A stretch of 37,581 nucleotides of DNA from SIG459 sp045538735 (GTDB lineage Bacteria > Bacillota > Clostridia > Oscillospirales > Oscillospiraceae): contig JAZSRY010000019.1 of assembly GCA_045538735.1 (NCBI GenBank), positions 1 to 37,581 of the forward strand, read 5' to 3'. Positions 9,065 to 17,691 of this stretch are shown in pieces (position 1 is the first letter of the stretch; each line of letters opens with the position of its first letter). The notes below the pieces were generated by a model. The model was not told the origin of the DNA, did not search any database, and saw only the letters and a list, made by a program, of their open reading frames with translations. Both the position numbers and the translations under genes were made by a program.

Positions 9065-9766
9065 TTATTTTGCGCCGTCACCACGGATAACAGCGCCAAA
9101 GGTGGCAAATATAATTTTAATATCCCACCGGAGATTTGCGTTTTCAACATATAGCAGTTCCATTTTCATTCGCTCATCGTAGCTGCAGTTGCTGCGGGCA
9201 TAAGCCTGCCAGTACCCGGTAAGTCCAGGTGTCACGCTAAGAAACTTGTCCTTATTCTCGCCGTATCGTTCCAATTCCTCTGCAACAACAGGACGGGGGC
9301 CGACAATGGAAAGCTCACCCTTCAGGATATTTACAAGCTGCGGCAATTCATCAAGACTTGTTCGTCTGAGGAATTTACCAACACGGGTTATTCTGGGATC
9401 ATTATCAAGCTTGAAATTTTCCTTCCACTGTGCCATTTGCTCCGGGGTAAAGCTGTCTATCATTTTATCAGCACCCACGAACATTGAACGGAATTTAAGC
9501 AAGGGTAAAGGTTTGCCATTTTTTCCGAAACGATTATGTACATATATAGCAGGTCCGGGATCTTCCAATTTTATCAAAAGCACAATTAGCGCCATTGGAA
9601 GAAGCAGAACAATAAGGGCAACTGCGGAAACAATTATATCAAAAGCACGCTTCACTGCGAGATAACTTTTTCTGGGTTTTCTTACGGACTCATGTGTATG
9701 CAATACTTCAGAATCAGTAAGCTCTTCAGCGGTCAACGTACCTGTATCTGATGTTACAACCATCAA
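9065..9766 (-). CDS. Undecaprenyl-phosphate sugar phosphotransferase (WbaP/PglC-type small PGT)
   Basis: A 233-residue polyprenyl-phosphate phosphoglycosyl transferase that would start glycan synthesis by moving a sugar-1-phosphate onto undecaprenyl phosphate at the membrane. It has a single membrane-inserted helix (about 42-66), LEDPGPAIYVHNRFGKNG, KFRSMF, the catalytic Asp-Glu pair in RRTSLDELPQ (D139, E140), GELSIVGPRP and PGLTGYWQ. I place the start at TTG 9766, nine bases after GGAGG. The ATG at 9763 is the next codon, and a longer frame to 9811 lacks a ribosome site. It is the first gene of the minus-strand surface cluster. No polymerase, flippase or chain-length gene is present. Confidence 0.92.
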   Translation of the reverse strand: MMVVTSDTGTLTAEELTDSEVLHTHESVRKPRKSYLAVKRAFDIIVSAVALIVLLLPMALIVLLIKLEDPGPAIYVHNRFGKNGKPLPLLKFRSMFVGADKMIDSFTPEQMAQWKENFKLDNDPRITRVGKFLRRTSLDELPQLVNILKGELSIVGPRPVVAEELERYGENKDKFLSVTPGLTGYWQAYARSNCSYDERMKMELLYVENANLRWDIKIIFATFGAVIRGDGAK

Positions 9767-9970
9767 TTTAGCGGTCCTCCATTTTTTTAATCTTAAACAG
9801 CAAATAAACAATTCAAAGGGCGCAATACAACCATTTTAGATTGTACAATATAACAACAATACCATATACCAAAAGCGCAAAAAAAGCAAGTTGAAATACT
9901 AGCCAAATATTTCCCAATACATGTATAAAAAAGCACATAATATCCAAGACATAAAAGCTTCAAATAAACA

Positions 9971-9999
9971 AAAAAAGCTCCGAACCGAAGTTCGGAGCT
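9971..9999 (-). terminator. Intrinsic terminator of tRNA-Gln
   Basis: A perfect 10-bp stem (AGCTCCGAAC with GTTCGGAGCT) closed by a TTCG tetraloop as read on the minus strand is followed by a run of seven T. It begins 4 bases after the CCA end of the tRNA. Confidence 0.9.
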
Positions 10000-10002
10000 T
10001 TC

Positions 10003-10076
10003 TGGCAGCGGGTGAAGGATTCGAACCCTCACAAACGGAGTCAGAGTCCGGTGTGCTACCATTACACAAACCCGCT
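10003..10076 (-). tRNA. tRNA-Gln (anticodon CUG)
   Basis: A 74-nt tRNA with encoded CCA. The acceptor stem AGCGGGT pairs with ACCCGCT, followed by discriminator G. There is a D-arm with GGTAG in the loop, an anticodon loop CTCTGAC (anticodon CTG) on a CCGGA/TCCGT stem with one end mismatch, and a T-loop TTCGAAT on a GAGGG/CCTTC stem with one G-U pair. It stands alone, flanked by terminators on both sides. Confidence 0.95.
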
Positions 10077-10154
10077 AAGCGCAAAAGTTATTATACACAA
10101 ATCAAACAAATTGTCAAGCCTTTTTTCAAATATTTTCACAAGTAAATTTTTCCA

Positions 10155-10186
10155 TAAAAAAGCCCGCGCCATAGGCACGGGCTTTT
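10155..10186 (-). terminator. Intrinsic terminator of the dapF-symporter unit
   Basis: Read on the minus strand, AGCCCGTGCC pairs with GGCGCGGGCT (one G-T pair, loop TAT) and is followed by TTTTTTA. It lies about 20 bp after the symporter stop. Confidence 0.85.
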
Positions 10187-10205
10187 ATTAAAATTTAAGT
10201 TAAAT

Positions 10206-11465
10206 TTACTTCTTTGCTGCTGCAAGCTGCTTCTGGAGCCAATCCTTGCCGTCAACAAAGCGGGAAACGATGAAGGATACAACGTAGTCGCCTGCCGCAT
10301 TGATCATGGTTGCGGGAGGATCAACAAGGTTTCCGATTGCAACGAGGATGGGGAATGCTACCTCCATTGCATCGGGGAAGAAGATGGAGCAGATTATGTA
10401 TTCGCCGATGTAGCCGCCGCCGGGAACGCCGGACATACCAACAGAGGAGAATACTGCAACAAGAACGATGAGGGGCAGAGACTCGAGAGTGAGAGGCTGA
10501 CCGGTTACGCCGAAGACGAATGCAATCTTCAGAACGCAGCTGAAGCAGCTGCCGTCCATATGCATTGTAGCACCCAGGGGCAGTACCATATCGCTGACAT
10601 CCTTGGAAATTCCGGTTGCCTTTGCCTCTTCCATGTTGGTGGGGATAGTGGCAACGCTGGAGCAGGTACCAAGAGAAACGACTGCGGGCTTTACAATATG
10701 CTTGAACATGGTCTTTGCACCGCCCTTGCCGCCGCCGAAACGGGCAAACAGGGGGAAAGCGGTGAAGATATAGATGAAGCAGAGGGGATAATAAAGAAGC
10801 ATTGCGCGGCCGTAACCCTCAGCAATCTGAGTACCGTAGGTTGCAACCAGATCTGCAAAAATTGCAAAGAAAGCAATGGGGGCATAGTAGGTGACGATCT
10901 TAACGAACTTGAGCATGACATTGCTCAGGTCATCAAGGAACTTGCCAACGGGGCTTTCCTTGCCGCCGTTAAGGTTAACGGCAAAACCAAAGAGGATGGA
11001 GAAAACGATGAGGGGGAGCATTGCTCTTCTGCTGAGAAGACCAACAAAGTCTTCAGCAGTGAAGAAGTTGACTACCATCTGTGCGCCGGAAGCATAGGTT
11101 CCGATTTCCTCTGCAGGAATTTCGGTCCAGGCCTGAAGCACAGGGGGGAACAGCTTCACGAGGAAGAACATTATAACGGCTGCAATTGCACCGGTTACCA
11201 CAAAGGTGGCAATGGTGACACCCATTATCTTTCCTGCGCGCTTGCGGCTGCCCATATTGGCAACAGCGCCTGCGATGGAGGCGAAAACCAGGGGAACAAC
11301 AATGCAGAACATCATGTTGATGAAAATTGTTCCTGCGGGCTTGATGGCATTACCGAAACTGGGGAAAAGCCAGCCTACAACAGAGCCGGCAATCATGCAG
11401 GCGATCATAATGATCATAAAAGTATAATTCTTAACTACGGATTTCTTATCGAGAGCTTTGCTCAT
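10206..11465 (-). CDS. Dicarboxylate/amino acid:cation symporter (DAACS family)
   Basis: A 419-residue membrane protein of the glutamate/aspartate-type secondary carriers (GltP/SstT/DctA relatives), using Na+ or H+ to import an acidic or neutral amino acid or C4-acid. Family signatures visible are PAGTIFINMMFCIVVPLVFASI, a CSSVATIPTNMEEA hairpin segment, PLGATMHMDGSCFSC and SSVGMSGVPGGGYI, with eight or more hydrophobic segments across the length. The ATG follows AGGAGG. It begins 33 bp after dapF on the same strand and shares its terminator region, so the pair is probably one transcript. The substrate is not resolvable; serine/threonine or aspartate are both reasonable for the family. Confidence 0.9.
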   Translation of the reverse strand: MSKALDKKSVVKNYTFMIIMIACMIAGSVVGWLFPSFGNAIKPAGTIFINMMFCIVVPLVFASIAGAVANMGSRKRAGKIMGVTIATFVVTGAIAAVIMFFLVKLFPPVLQAWTEIPAEEIGTYASGAQMVVNFFTAEDFVGLLSRRAMLPLIVFSILFGFAVNLNGGKESPVGKFLDDLSNVMLKFVKIVTYYAPIAFFAIFADLVATYGTQIAEGYGRAMLLYYPLCFIYIFTAFPLFARFGGGKGGAKTMFKHIVKPAVVSLGTCSSVATIPTNMEEAKATGISKDVSDMVLPLGATMHMDGSCFSCVLKIAFVFGVTGQPLTLESLPLIVLVAVFSSVGMSGVPGGGYIGEYIICSIFFPDAMEVAFPILVAIGNLVDPPATMINAAGDYVVSFIVSRFVDGKDWLQKQLAAAKK

Positions 11466-11498
11466 TGATTCTTCCTCCTGATTTTGGGATGATATAAA

Positions 11499-12326
11499 TT
11501 AATAAATTAATTCCTCGTCTTTAATTTCGCCCTCAGCGACTATGTTCGTGGGGCCGTAGAGCCATAGCTCATTGCCCTTCACATCAACACTGAGACTTCC
11601 TCCGTGAACCTTTGCAGTCACAATGCCTTCAGCATCAACAAGACCTTTTCTCTTCAGTACCAGTGCAACACTGGCGGTTCCGGTTCCGCAGGCATATGTA
11701 AGATCTTCAACACCTCTTTCATAGGTCCGTATGCGGAGTGTTCCGTCACTCTGGAATTCATAGAAGTTGATGTTGGCACCCTTTGGAAAGGCTTTTGCAA
11801 AGCGGAGCTTTCTGCCCAGAGTTTTAAGTTCGCTGCCGGGAATGCGCTCAAGACCGTCCATATGAACAACCGCATGGGGCAGGCCCGGATCTCCCAGTTC
11901 AACATATGCACAGTCATAACTGACGCCTTCGGCATCGGCACTTCTTTCGAGCTCAACGGTAGTTGCGGGGTTGAGCTTCACGCGGTAGTTACGACTGTCT
12001 ATTCGCTTTCCTTCAACGGTTCCCGACATGGTCTCGACCTTCTGCTCTTCGCCTGCAAGTCCGTTTTCATAGCCGAAACGGCAAATGCAGCGCGCACCGT
12101 TTCCGCACATTTCGCCTTCGCTTCCGTCGCTGTTATAAAACACCATTCGGAAGTCACCGTTGCCGCGGGCTTTTTCAACAACCATCAGGCCGTCGGCACC
12201 GATGGAAAGATGACGCTCGCAAACCTTAGCGGCGATTGCGGGAAAAGCTTCGGGAGCTATTCCCTCTTCTATATTGTTGATTATTATGAAGTCGTTTCCG
12301 GCTCCGTTCATCTTACAGAATTTCAA
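11499..12326 (-). CDS. dapF: Diaminopimelate epimerase
   Basis: A 275-residue enzyme converting LL- to meso-diaminopimelate for lysine and peptidoglycan synthesis (cytoplasmic, cofactor-free two-cysteine racemase). The sequence begins MKFCKMNGAGNDFI. The catalytic Cys74 lies in GEMCGNGARC and Cys213 in TYACGTGTASVA. The start is TTG at 12326, because AGAGGTGAG sits seven bases before it and DapF proteins normally begin with this M-K-F pattern; a GTG four codons upstream would overlap the ribosome site. Length is normal. A TATAAT box lies upstream near 12354-12359 but its -35 is poor. It is followed by the symporter gene 33 bp downstream. Confidence 0.96.
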   Translation of the reverse strand: MKFCKMNGAGNDFIIINNIEEGIAPEAFPAIAAKVCERHLSIGADGLMVVEKARGNGDFRMVFYNSDGSEGEMCGNGARCICRFGYENGLAGEEQKVETMSGTVEGKRIDSRNYRVKLNPATTVELERSADAEGVSYDCAYVELGDPGLPHAVVHMDGLERIPGSELKTLGRKLRFAKAFPKGANINFYEFQSDGTLRIRTYERGVEDLTYACGTGTASVALVLKRKGLVDAEGIVTAKVHGGSLSVDVKGNELWLYGPTNIVAEGEIKDEELIY

Positions 12327-12427
12327 GGCACAGCTCACCTCTTTCTATACCCATTATACTAAAACTTTTAGCTATTCATATTACATAATGTGGTTTTTAT
12401 CTTGCAAATAGTGCTGTTAACGGCATA

Positions 12428-12460
12428 CAAAAAGAGCAGAGACACTTCCCTGCTCTTTTA
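12428..12460 (-). terminator. Intrinsic terminator after mrp
   Basis: On the minus strand AAAGAGCAG pairs with CTGCTCTTT around a short loop, followed by T residues. It lies just past the mrp stop at 12466. Confidence 0.85.
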
Positions 12461-12465
12461 TATTC

Positions 12466-13296
12466 TTATTTGCCGGAAATGGACTTTGCCAGTTCATCCA
12501 GCCAGTCGCCCTGAATGTTCTTTGCCTTGCCCTTATCGCAGAGCTCAGCAATGGTGGAATCCATGGGAAGTCTGGCAGTTTTCTCAATGCCGTGCTTGGC
12601 GGCAACAGCTTCAACCTGGCTCTTGCCGAAAATTTCGTGGCGCTGACCGCAGTCGGGGCACTGGAAATAGCTCATATTCTCAACGAGACCGAGGACGGGA
12701 ACGCCCATCATCTTTGCCATATTCACAGCCTTCTCAACTATCATACCGACGAGATCCTGAGGAGAGGTTACGATAATGATGCCCTTAATGGGGAGAGACT
12801 GGAAAACGGTGAGGGGGACATCGCCGGTTCCGGGAGGCATATCGACGAACATATAGTCAACTTCGCCCCAGTTTACATCGGACCAGAACTGCTTGACAAC
12901 GCCGGCGATAACGGGACCGCGCCAGATAACGGGAGCGGTGTTATCCTCAAGAAGAAGGTTGACGGACATAACCTTGATGCCGTTGGCGCTTATCTTGGGC
13001 TCGATGCCCTTTTCGCTTGCATCGGCACGATCCTCGTTGAGACCGAACATCTTGGGAACGGAAGGACCGGTTATATCGGCATCCAGAATAGCGGTGTTGA
13101 ATCCGCTGCGGCGCATCTTGCAGGCCATGAGAGCGGTTACGAGGCTTTTGCCTACGCCACCCTTGCCGGATACAACAGCAATAACATTTTTAACATTGGA
13201 ATAGGCATTCATAGGCTCAATGAGGCTCTGGGGTTCAGTGCGGGAAGCACAGTTGGAGCCGCAGCTGGAGCAGTTATGGGTGCAGTTTTCGGACAT
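12466..13296 (-). CDS. Mrp/NBP35-type P-loop ATPase, Fe-S cluster carrier
   Basis: A 276-residue MinD/Mrp-family ATPase thought to bind and hand over [4Fe-4S] clusters to target proteins. It has an N-terminal cysteine cluster of the NBP35 kind (C5, C9, C12, C16), the deviant Walker A SGKGGVGKS (about 43-51), DADITGPSVPKMFG, VDMPPGTGDVPLT, and a late CPDC near LVENMSYFQCPDCG that in this family helps form the bridging cluster. It lacks the N-terminal DUF59 domain of longer Mrp proteins. The ATG at 13296 lies eight bases after AGGAG; the GTG two codons upstream is too close. The nearby [FeFe] hydrogenase genes need Fe-S supply, though no direct link is shown. A consensus promoter precedes it. 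Confidence 0.93.
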   Translation of the reverse strand: MSENCTHNCSSCGSNCASRTEPQSLIEPMNAYSNVKNVIAVVSGKGGVGKSLVTALMACKMRRSGFNTAILDADITGPSVPKMFGLNEDRADASEKGIEPKISANGIKVMSVNLLLEDNTAPVIWRGPVIAGVVKQFWSDVNWGEVDYMFVDMPPGTGDVPLTVFQSLPIKGIIIVTSPQDLVGMIVEKAVNMAKMMGVPVLGLVENMSYFQCPDCGQRHEIFGKSQVEAVAAKHGIEKTARLPMDSTIAELCDKGKAKNIQGDWLDELAKSISGK

Positions 13297-13331
13297 TTCC
13301 ACATCTCCTAAATTTCTAATTTTACTGTCCC

Positions 13332-13359
13332 ATTATATCCCTAATAAATAAGTTGTCAA
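13332..13359 (-). promoter_or_regulatory. Consensus sigma-A promoter for mrp
   Basis: Minus strand TTGACA (13359-13354), 16-base spacer, TATAAT (13337-13332). Both hexamers match consensus fully and lie about 36 bp before the mrp start. Confidence 0.85.
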
Positions 13360-13372
13360 CCTCAATCCGGTC

Positions 13373-13401
13373 TTTACCGCTGCATCAGCGAGGTGTATAA
13401 T
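13373..13401 (+). promoter_or_regulatory. Sigma-A-type promoter for the Nudix gene
   Basis: TTTACC (13373-13378), 17-base spacer, TATAAT (13396-13401), 27 bp before the ATG at 13429. It is divergent from the mrp promoter, with only 13 bp between the two -35 boxes. Confidence 0.75.
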
Positions 13402-13428
13402 GGCTTTAAACGAAAGGTGGGTGGGAAA

Positions 13429-13986
13429 ATGGATTTCCGTGAGACTATAAAAAATTATATTCCACACTGTGAGCAGGAGGAAAAGGACAAGGACTTTTTC
13501 CTTCGTTTTATTGACGCATATCCCGACTGTCTTCTCCGCAGCAACGATATTGCCCATGTAACTGCCTCCTCATGGGTTGTAAGCCCCGACAGACAAAAGG
13601 TGCTAATGGTTTATCACAACATATATGACAGCTGGTCATGGACGGGTGGCCATGCCGACGGAGAAAGCGACCTCGCCGCCCTTGCCCTCAAGGAGTTGAG
13701 GGAGGAAACGGGTCTCACCGCTCCCCGCCTTCTCTCCCCCTCCCCCGTCTCCATTGAAATTCTCACTGTTGACGGACATATGAAGCGCGGCGAATATGTC
13801 CACTCCCATCTCCACCTGAACGCTACCTATCTTTTTGAGGCGGATGAGGAAGCGCTCACAAGAATCAAGGAGGACGAAAACAGCGGTGTGCGCTGGTTTC
13901 CTATTGACGAGATGTTTAACGCCGTCAGCGAAAAATGGATGGCAGAAAATGTTTATAGAAAATTAGTTGAACGCTCCGTACTGTAA
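13429..13986 (+). CDS. Nudix hydrolase
   Basis: A 185-residue cytoplasmic Nudix-superfamily protein. The Nudix box spans about residues 74-96 (GHADGESDLAALALKELREE, then TGL). The metal-binding EE pair (E92, E93) is present. The first acidic position of the textbook box is Ser80 and the Arg position is Lys88, variants compatible with a Firmicute subfamily in which GHADG precedes the box. The substrate is unknown; isopentenyl-diphosphate or nucleotide-sugar-type diphosphates are possible. The ATG at 13429 follows GGTGGG; an in-frame ATG 12 codons earlier lies on the -10 box and is not used. It is a single-gene unit closed by a terminator shared with the convergent hydrogenase operon. Confidence 0.9.
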   Translation: MDFRETIKNYIPHCEQEEKDKDFFLRFIDAYPDCLLRSNDIAHVTASSWVVSPDRQKVLMVYHNIYDSWSWTGGHADGESDLAALALKELREETGLTAPRLLSPSPVSIEILTVDGHMKRGEYVHSHLHLNATYLFEADEEALTRIKEDENSGVRWFPIDEMFNAVSEKWMAENVYRKLVERSVL

Positions 13987-13994
13987 TGGAAACG

Positions 13995-14021
13995 ACTCCC
14001 CGAGGAAGTTCCTCGGGGAGT
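13995..14021. terminator. Hairpin between convergent Nudix and hydrogenase genes
   Basis: ACTCCCCGAGG pairs perfectly with CCTCGGGGAGT, an 11-bp GC-rich stem with a 5-base loop. It lies 8 bp after the Nudix stop and 8 bp after the hydA stop on the other strand, with only short T tracts on each side, so it probably serves both. Confidence 0.8.
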
Positions 14022-14028
14022 TTGACAT

Positions 14029-15783
14029 TTAATACTTAAATTTGGGCTTGATTTTGGGAGGCATTTCCCAACAGTGATGGTCCGTATGGAGAAGATGATG
14101 ACTCTTCTCGCCCAGAGGTGCTCCGAAATACTCCTCATAGACAGCGAGAACATCGCTGTTTTCGTGGGAATAACGTATGGGTGCATCGCTATCAAGCTTC
14201 CAAAGCACATCGCCTCGCTCCTCGGCCAGTTCAAGGCCTTCGTGGATGGGCTGTCCGCCTCCACCTGCGCAGCCGCCGGGGCAAGCCATAATCTCAACGA
14301 AGTCAAAGCTTGCGCGACCTGCGCGGATATCGCGCATAAGGAAGCGTGTATTTCTCAGTCCGCTTACAACAGCAACTCTCACGTCACCGGCGCCGGGAAT
14401 GGTGAAGGTTGCCTCCTTGCGTCCGTTGATACCGCGGACCTCAGTAAATGCATCTGCGGGGGGATTCTCGCCGGTGACAAGATAGTAGGCGCTTCTCAGA
14501 GCCGCATCCATAACACCGCCGGTGGCACCGAAGATAACGGCAGCGCCGGTACCAGTGCCCAGGGGAGAATCAAAGGGAGTTTCCTCAAGATGCTTAATTG
14601 GAACATGCTCGCTGCGGAAGAGACGGTCCATCTCGCGGGTGGTGAGAACAACGTCCACGTCGGGATCCCCGCAAGCGTCGTTCATCTGAGGAAGTGCAGC
14701 CTCGCTCTTTTTGGCAACGCAGGGCATGATGGAAACAACAAACATCTTGTGAGGGTCGATGCCCATCTTTTCTGCGAAGTAACTCTTTGCAACAGCTCCG
14801 AACATCTGCTGGGGGCTCTTGGCAGTAGAAAGGTTATCGGTGAACATGGGATACTGACTCTTGATAAATCTTATCCAACCAGGGCAGCAGGAAGTGAACA
14901 TAGGCCACTTATGCTCGTCTTTATGGGTGAAACGCTCGATGAACTCACTGCCTTCCTCCATGATGGTAAGGTCAGCTGTGAAGTTGGTGTCAAAAACATA
15001 GTCAAAGCCTACACGCTTGAGGGCGGATACCATGCGCTCGGCGGTTGCGTATTCGCGGTCAACACCCAGACTCTCACCCCATGCAGCGCGGACTGCAGGA
15101 GCCACCTGAACAACGGTTACCACCTCGGGGTCGTGGATAGCGGCCATAACGCGGCTGGTATCGTCACGTTCACGGAGAGCGCCAACGGGGCAATGGGTAA
15201 TGCATTGGCCGCAGTAGGTGCACTCAGAATTATCCAGAGCGCGGTTGTGGCTGACGTCAACAGTGGTGCGGGTACCGGTGCCAGAAACATCCCAGATGTT
15301 CACTGTCTGGATCTTGTCGCAGACCTGTATGCAGCGCATGCACTTTATGCACTTGCTCTCATCACGGATGAGAGGCAGTTTCTTATTCCAGTGACGGTCC
15401 TTAACATTCTTCTCATAGGCAAGGGAATAGATATTCAGATCGCTTGCAATGCTCTGCAGGGTGCAGTTGCCGCTACGGACACAGGAGGTGCATTCACTCT
15501 TGTGCTGAGAAAGTATGAGCTGAATATTGGTGCGTCTTGCAGCTCGGACACGGGGACTGTTGGTATTGACAACCATTCCCTCAACAACAGCATTGTTGCA
15601 GGAAGTAACCAGATGGTCAACGCCTTCAACCTCCACCACACAGAGGCGGCAGGCTGCTATCTCATTGAGATCTTTCAGATAACAAAGGTGAGGAATCTCG
15701 ATATAAACGGATTTAGCAGCGTCCAGAATGGTGGTGCCTTCAGGCACGCTGACGCTTATTTTATCTATAGTTAGATTTACCAT
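14029..15783 (-). CDS. [FeFe] hydrogenase, HydA-type catalytic subunit
   Basis: A 584-residue hydrogenase that reversibly makes H2. Domains in order: a [2Fe-2S] plant-ferredoxin-like domain (C34, C45, C48, C62); a His-ligated [4Fe-4S] motif HKSECTSCVRSGNC; two [4Fe-4S] ferredoxin motifs (CIKCMRCIQVC and CTYCGQCITHCP); then the H-cluster domain with all three signatures, TSCCPGW, MPCVAKKSEA and MACPGGCAGGGGQP. A C-terminal small-subunit-like tail ends in a His-rich segment. The start is ATG 15783, overlapping the stop of the upstream flavoprotein in ATGGTAA, which indicates translational coupling. Maturases HydE/F/G are not in this window. The partner is not NuoE/NuoF as in bifurcating HydABC but a GltD-like protein, so the electron donor is uncertain. 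Confidence 0.96.
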   Translation of the reverse strand: MVNLTIDKISVSVPEGTTILDAAKSVYIEIPHLCYLKDLNEIAACRLCVVEVEGVDHLVTSCNNAVVEGMVVNTNSPRVRAARRTNIQLILSQHKSECTSCVRSGNCTLQSIASDLNIYSLAYEKNVKDRHWNKKLPLIRDESKCIKCMRCIQVCDKIQTVNIWDVSGTGTRTTVDVSHNRALDNSECTYCGQCITHCPVGALRERDDTSRVMAAIHDPEVVTVVQVAPAVRAAWGESLGVDREYATAERMVSALKRVGFDYVFDTNFTADLTIMEEGSEFIERFTHKDEHKWPMFTSCCPGWIRFIKSQYPMFTDNLSTAKSPQQMFGAVAKSYFAEKMGIDPHKMFVVSIMPCVAKKSEAALPQMNDACGDPDVDVVLTTREMDRLFRSEHVPIKHLEETPFDSPLGTGTGAAVIFGATGGVMDAALRSAYYLVTGENPPADAFTEVRGINGRKEATFTIPGAGDVRVAVVSGLRNTRFLMRDIRAGRASFDFVEIMACPGGCAGGGGQPIHEGLELAEERGDVLWKLDSDAPIRYSHENSDVLAVYEEYFGAPLGEKSHHLLHTDHHCWEMPPKIKPKFKY

Positions 15784-17627
15784 TTGACCTTGCGACCTCC
15801 TTTGAAGATTCCGTAGCCGTAATGATCGCAGCGCAGGCATCTGGAGGATTCCTGATATGCTGCGGGCCAACTCATGCCGCATTCAATGCACTCAAAGTCG
15901 TGCTTGCGCTCGGCAGCCTCGCGCTCGAGAGTATTAATGCGTCCATGGGGAGGCTTGTTGCTGATGCTGGGAGCAGGCACCTCCACATTTGTAGCGATAA
16001 TGTGGCGATAGCCCAGATAATCGTCGATATTGGCTGCTGCCACCTTACCTGCAGCAATGGCGCGGATAACGGTAGCGGGGCCGGTAACACAGTCGCCGCC
16101 GGCGAAGAAGCCCTCGGTGTTCTTCAGCTGGCTGCTGGGAAGAGCGGATATTGCGCCGCGCTCAATTTCAATGTCGACATCGTCAAAGGCGTAAGTCTCT
16201 ACGCCCTGACCAACGGCAACGATAATAATGTCTGCGGGCATGCGAACCTGCTCCTTGCCCTCGGCATTGCGGGGTCTGGGTCTGCCATCGGCACCGATCT
16301 CGCCTATCATCTGGGGCTGGATCCAGAGAGCAGCGCAGTGTCCATTCTCATCCACCTCGATACGTTTGGGTGCAGAAAGCATATGGAGCTCCGCGCCCTC
16401 GGCAATGGCGCCCTCGATTTCTTCCTCAAGAGCGGTCATATCCTTCTGGCGGCGTCTGTAGACGCAGGAGACCTTTTCAGCACCCAGACGGATGGAGCTT
16501 CTTACGCAGTCCATGGCAACGTTGCCGCCACCGATGACGATGACCTTCTTGCCGGTGAAATCGGGCATCTCGCCGTCGCCTATGCCGCGCAACAGCATAA
16601 CGGCGGAGATAACGCCCTTGCTGTCCTCGCCCTCGATGCCAACCTTCTTGTCGGTGTGAGCGCCGATGGATATGTAAACACTGTCAAACTGCTTTCTCAG
16701 CTCGTCATAGCGGATATCCTTGCCAACGTCCACATTGGTTTTGACTTCAATACCGCTGGGGCCGGCGGAGAGTATGTACTCTATCTCCTTGTCCAGAACT
16801 TCTCTGGGCAGACGATAGCTGGGAATGCCATAGCGGAGCATACCGCCAAGCTGCTTTCTCTTCTCAAACACAGTTACCTTGTGGCCCATGATAGAGAGAT
16901 AGAAGGCAGCAGAAAGACCACCGGGGCCGCCGCCAACAACAGCAACACGTTTTCCGGTTGCGGGGAAATGTCTCTTGGAGGCGTTATCGTAATTCTGATT
17001 ATCAACAGCATATCGCTTGAGGGCGCGGATGTTGATTGCGTTATCAACCATATTTCTGCGGCAGCGTGCCTCGCAGGGGTGCTCGCAGATGTATGCGCAG
17101 GCAGAGGGGAAAGGATTATCCTTGCGGATAAGATTTACGGCATCGTCAAATCTTCCATCGTGAACAAGGGCGATGTAACCGGGAATATCAACTCCGGCGG
17201 GGCAAAGAGCAACGCAGGGCACGGGATTTTCATGGCTGCCCAGGCAGCGCTTGTTCAGAACATGCTCCATATAGTCATCTCTGAAGCCGCGTACACCGTT
17301 GAGGACTATTCTTGCAGCCTCAATACCGATGGCACAGTCTGCACTGGCAACGATATTTTCGGCAGTTTTTTCGATAAGGGCAACGGTATCGACAGTTCCC
17401 TCTCCGTCCAGCACCTTGGTAATAAGAGTGCTGAGCTGACTGAGGCCGATTCGGCAGGGAACGCACTTGCCGCAAGTCTGAGCCTGGCACATGGAAAGGA
17501 AGCTCAGCGCCATGTCAACAGGGCAAAGTCCCGGAGGGCTGGCAGCTATACGGCGCTCGATATCGCGGTAAATACCGTCGACAACGCTTTGAGCCCTTGA
17601 GGGCGTATTGATATCAAGTCTGCTCAT
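15777..17627 (-). CDS. NuoF C-terminal domain fused to GltD-like FAD/NAD(P) oxidoreductase, hydrogenase partner
   Basis: A 616-residue iron-sulfur flavoprotein. The N-terminal 110 residues match the 4Fe-4S end of NuoF/HydB (TCGKCVPCRIG, C52/C55/C58, plus CAIG near 98) without the FMN/NADH domain. A glutamate-synthase small-subunit-like module follows: CVALCPAGVDIPGY and CEHPCEARCRR cysteine motifs, an FAD dinucleotide fold (VVGGGPGGLSAAFYL), an NAD(P) fold (VIVIGGGNVAMDCVR) and GGDCVTGPATV. The last 50 residues carry a CIECG...CLRCD zinc- or cluster-binding pair. It probably passes electrons between NAD(P)H and the coupled hydrogenase. The ATG follows AAGGTG. It is first in the operon, with a good promoter at 17692-17720. 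Confidence 0.92.
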   Translation of the reverse strand: MSRLDINTPSRAQSVVDGIYRDIERRIAASPPGLCPVDMALSFLSMCQAQTCGKCVPCRIGLSQLSTLITKVLDGEGTVDTVALIEKTAENIVASADCAIGIEAARIVLNGVRGFRDDYMEHVLNKRCLGSHENPVPCVALCPAGVDIPGYIALVHDGRFDDAVNLIRKDNPFPSACAYICEHPCEARCRRNMVDNAINIRALKRYAVDNQNYDNASKRHFPATGKRVAVVGGGPGGLSAAFYLSIMGHKVTVFEKRKQLGGMLRYGIPSYRLPREVLDKEIEYILSAGPSGIEVKTNVDVGKDIRYDELRKQFDSVYISIGAHTDKKVGIEGEDSKGVISAVMLLRGIGDGEMPDFTGKKVIVIGGGNVAMDCVRSSIRLGAEKVSCVYRRRQKDMTALEEEIEGAIAEGAELHMLSAPKRIEVDENGHCAALWIQPQMIGEIGADGRPRPRNAEGKEQVRMPADIIIVAVGQGVETYAFDDVDIEIERGAISALPSSQLKNTEGFFAGGDCVTGPATVIRAIAAGKVAAANIDDYLGYRHIIATNVEVPAPSISNKPPHGRINTLEREAAERKHDFECIECGMSWPAAYQESSRCLRCDHYGYGIFKGGRKVKW

Positions 17628-17691
17628 AATAATTCACCTTCAATTTCTTCTTTGTTGCATAAAAGTGGAAAAAATGTACATATCTGTGTAA

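Noticed and set aside
9841..9900. Promoter of the glycan cluster
   Set aside because: Several TATATT-like hexamers occur, but none has a -35 at proper spacing that I could defend.
14074..17600. Long plus-strand open frames of 566 and 592 codons
   Set aside because: They are antisense shadows of the hydrogenase and its flavoprotein, which carry complete catalytic motifs; GC-rich codon use opens the opposite strand.
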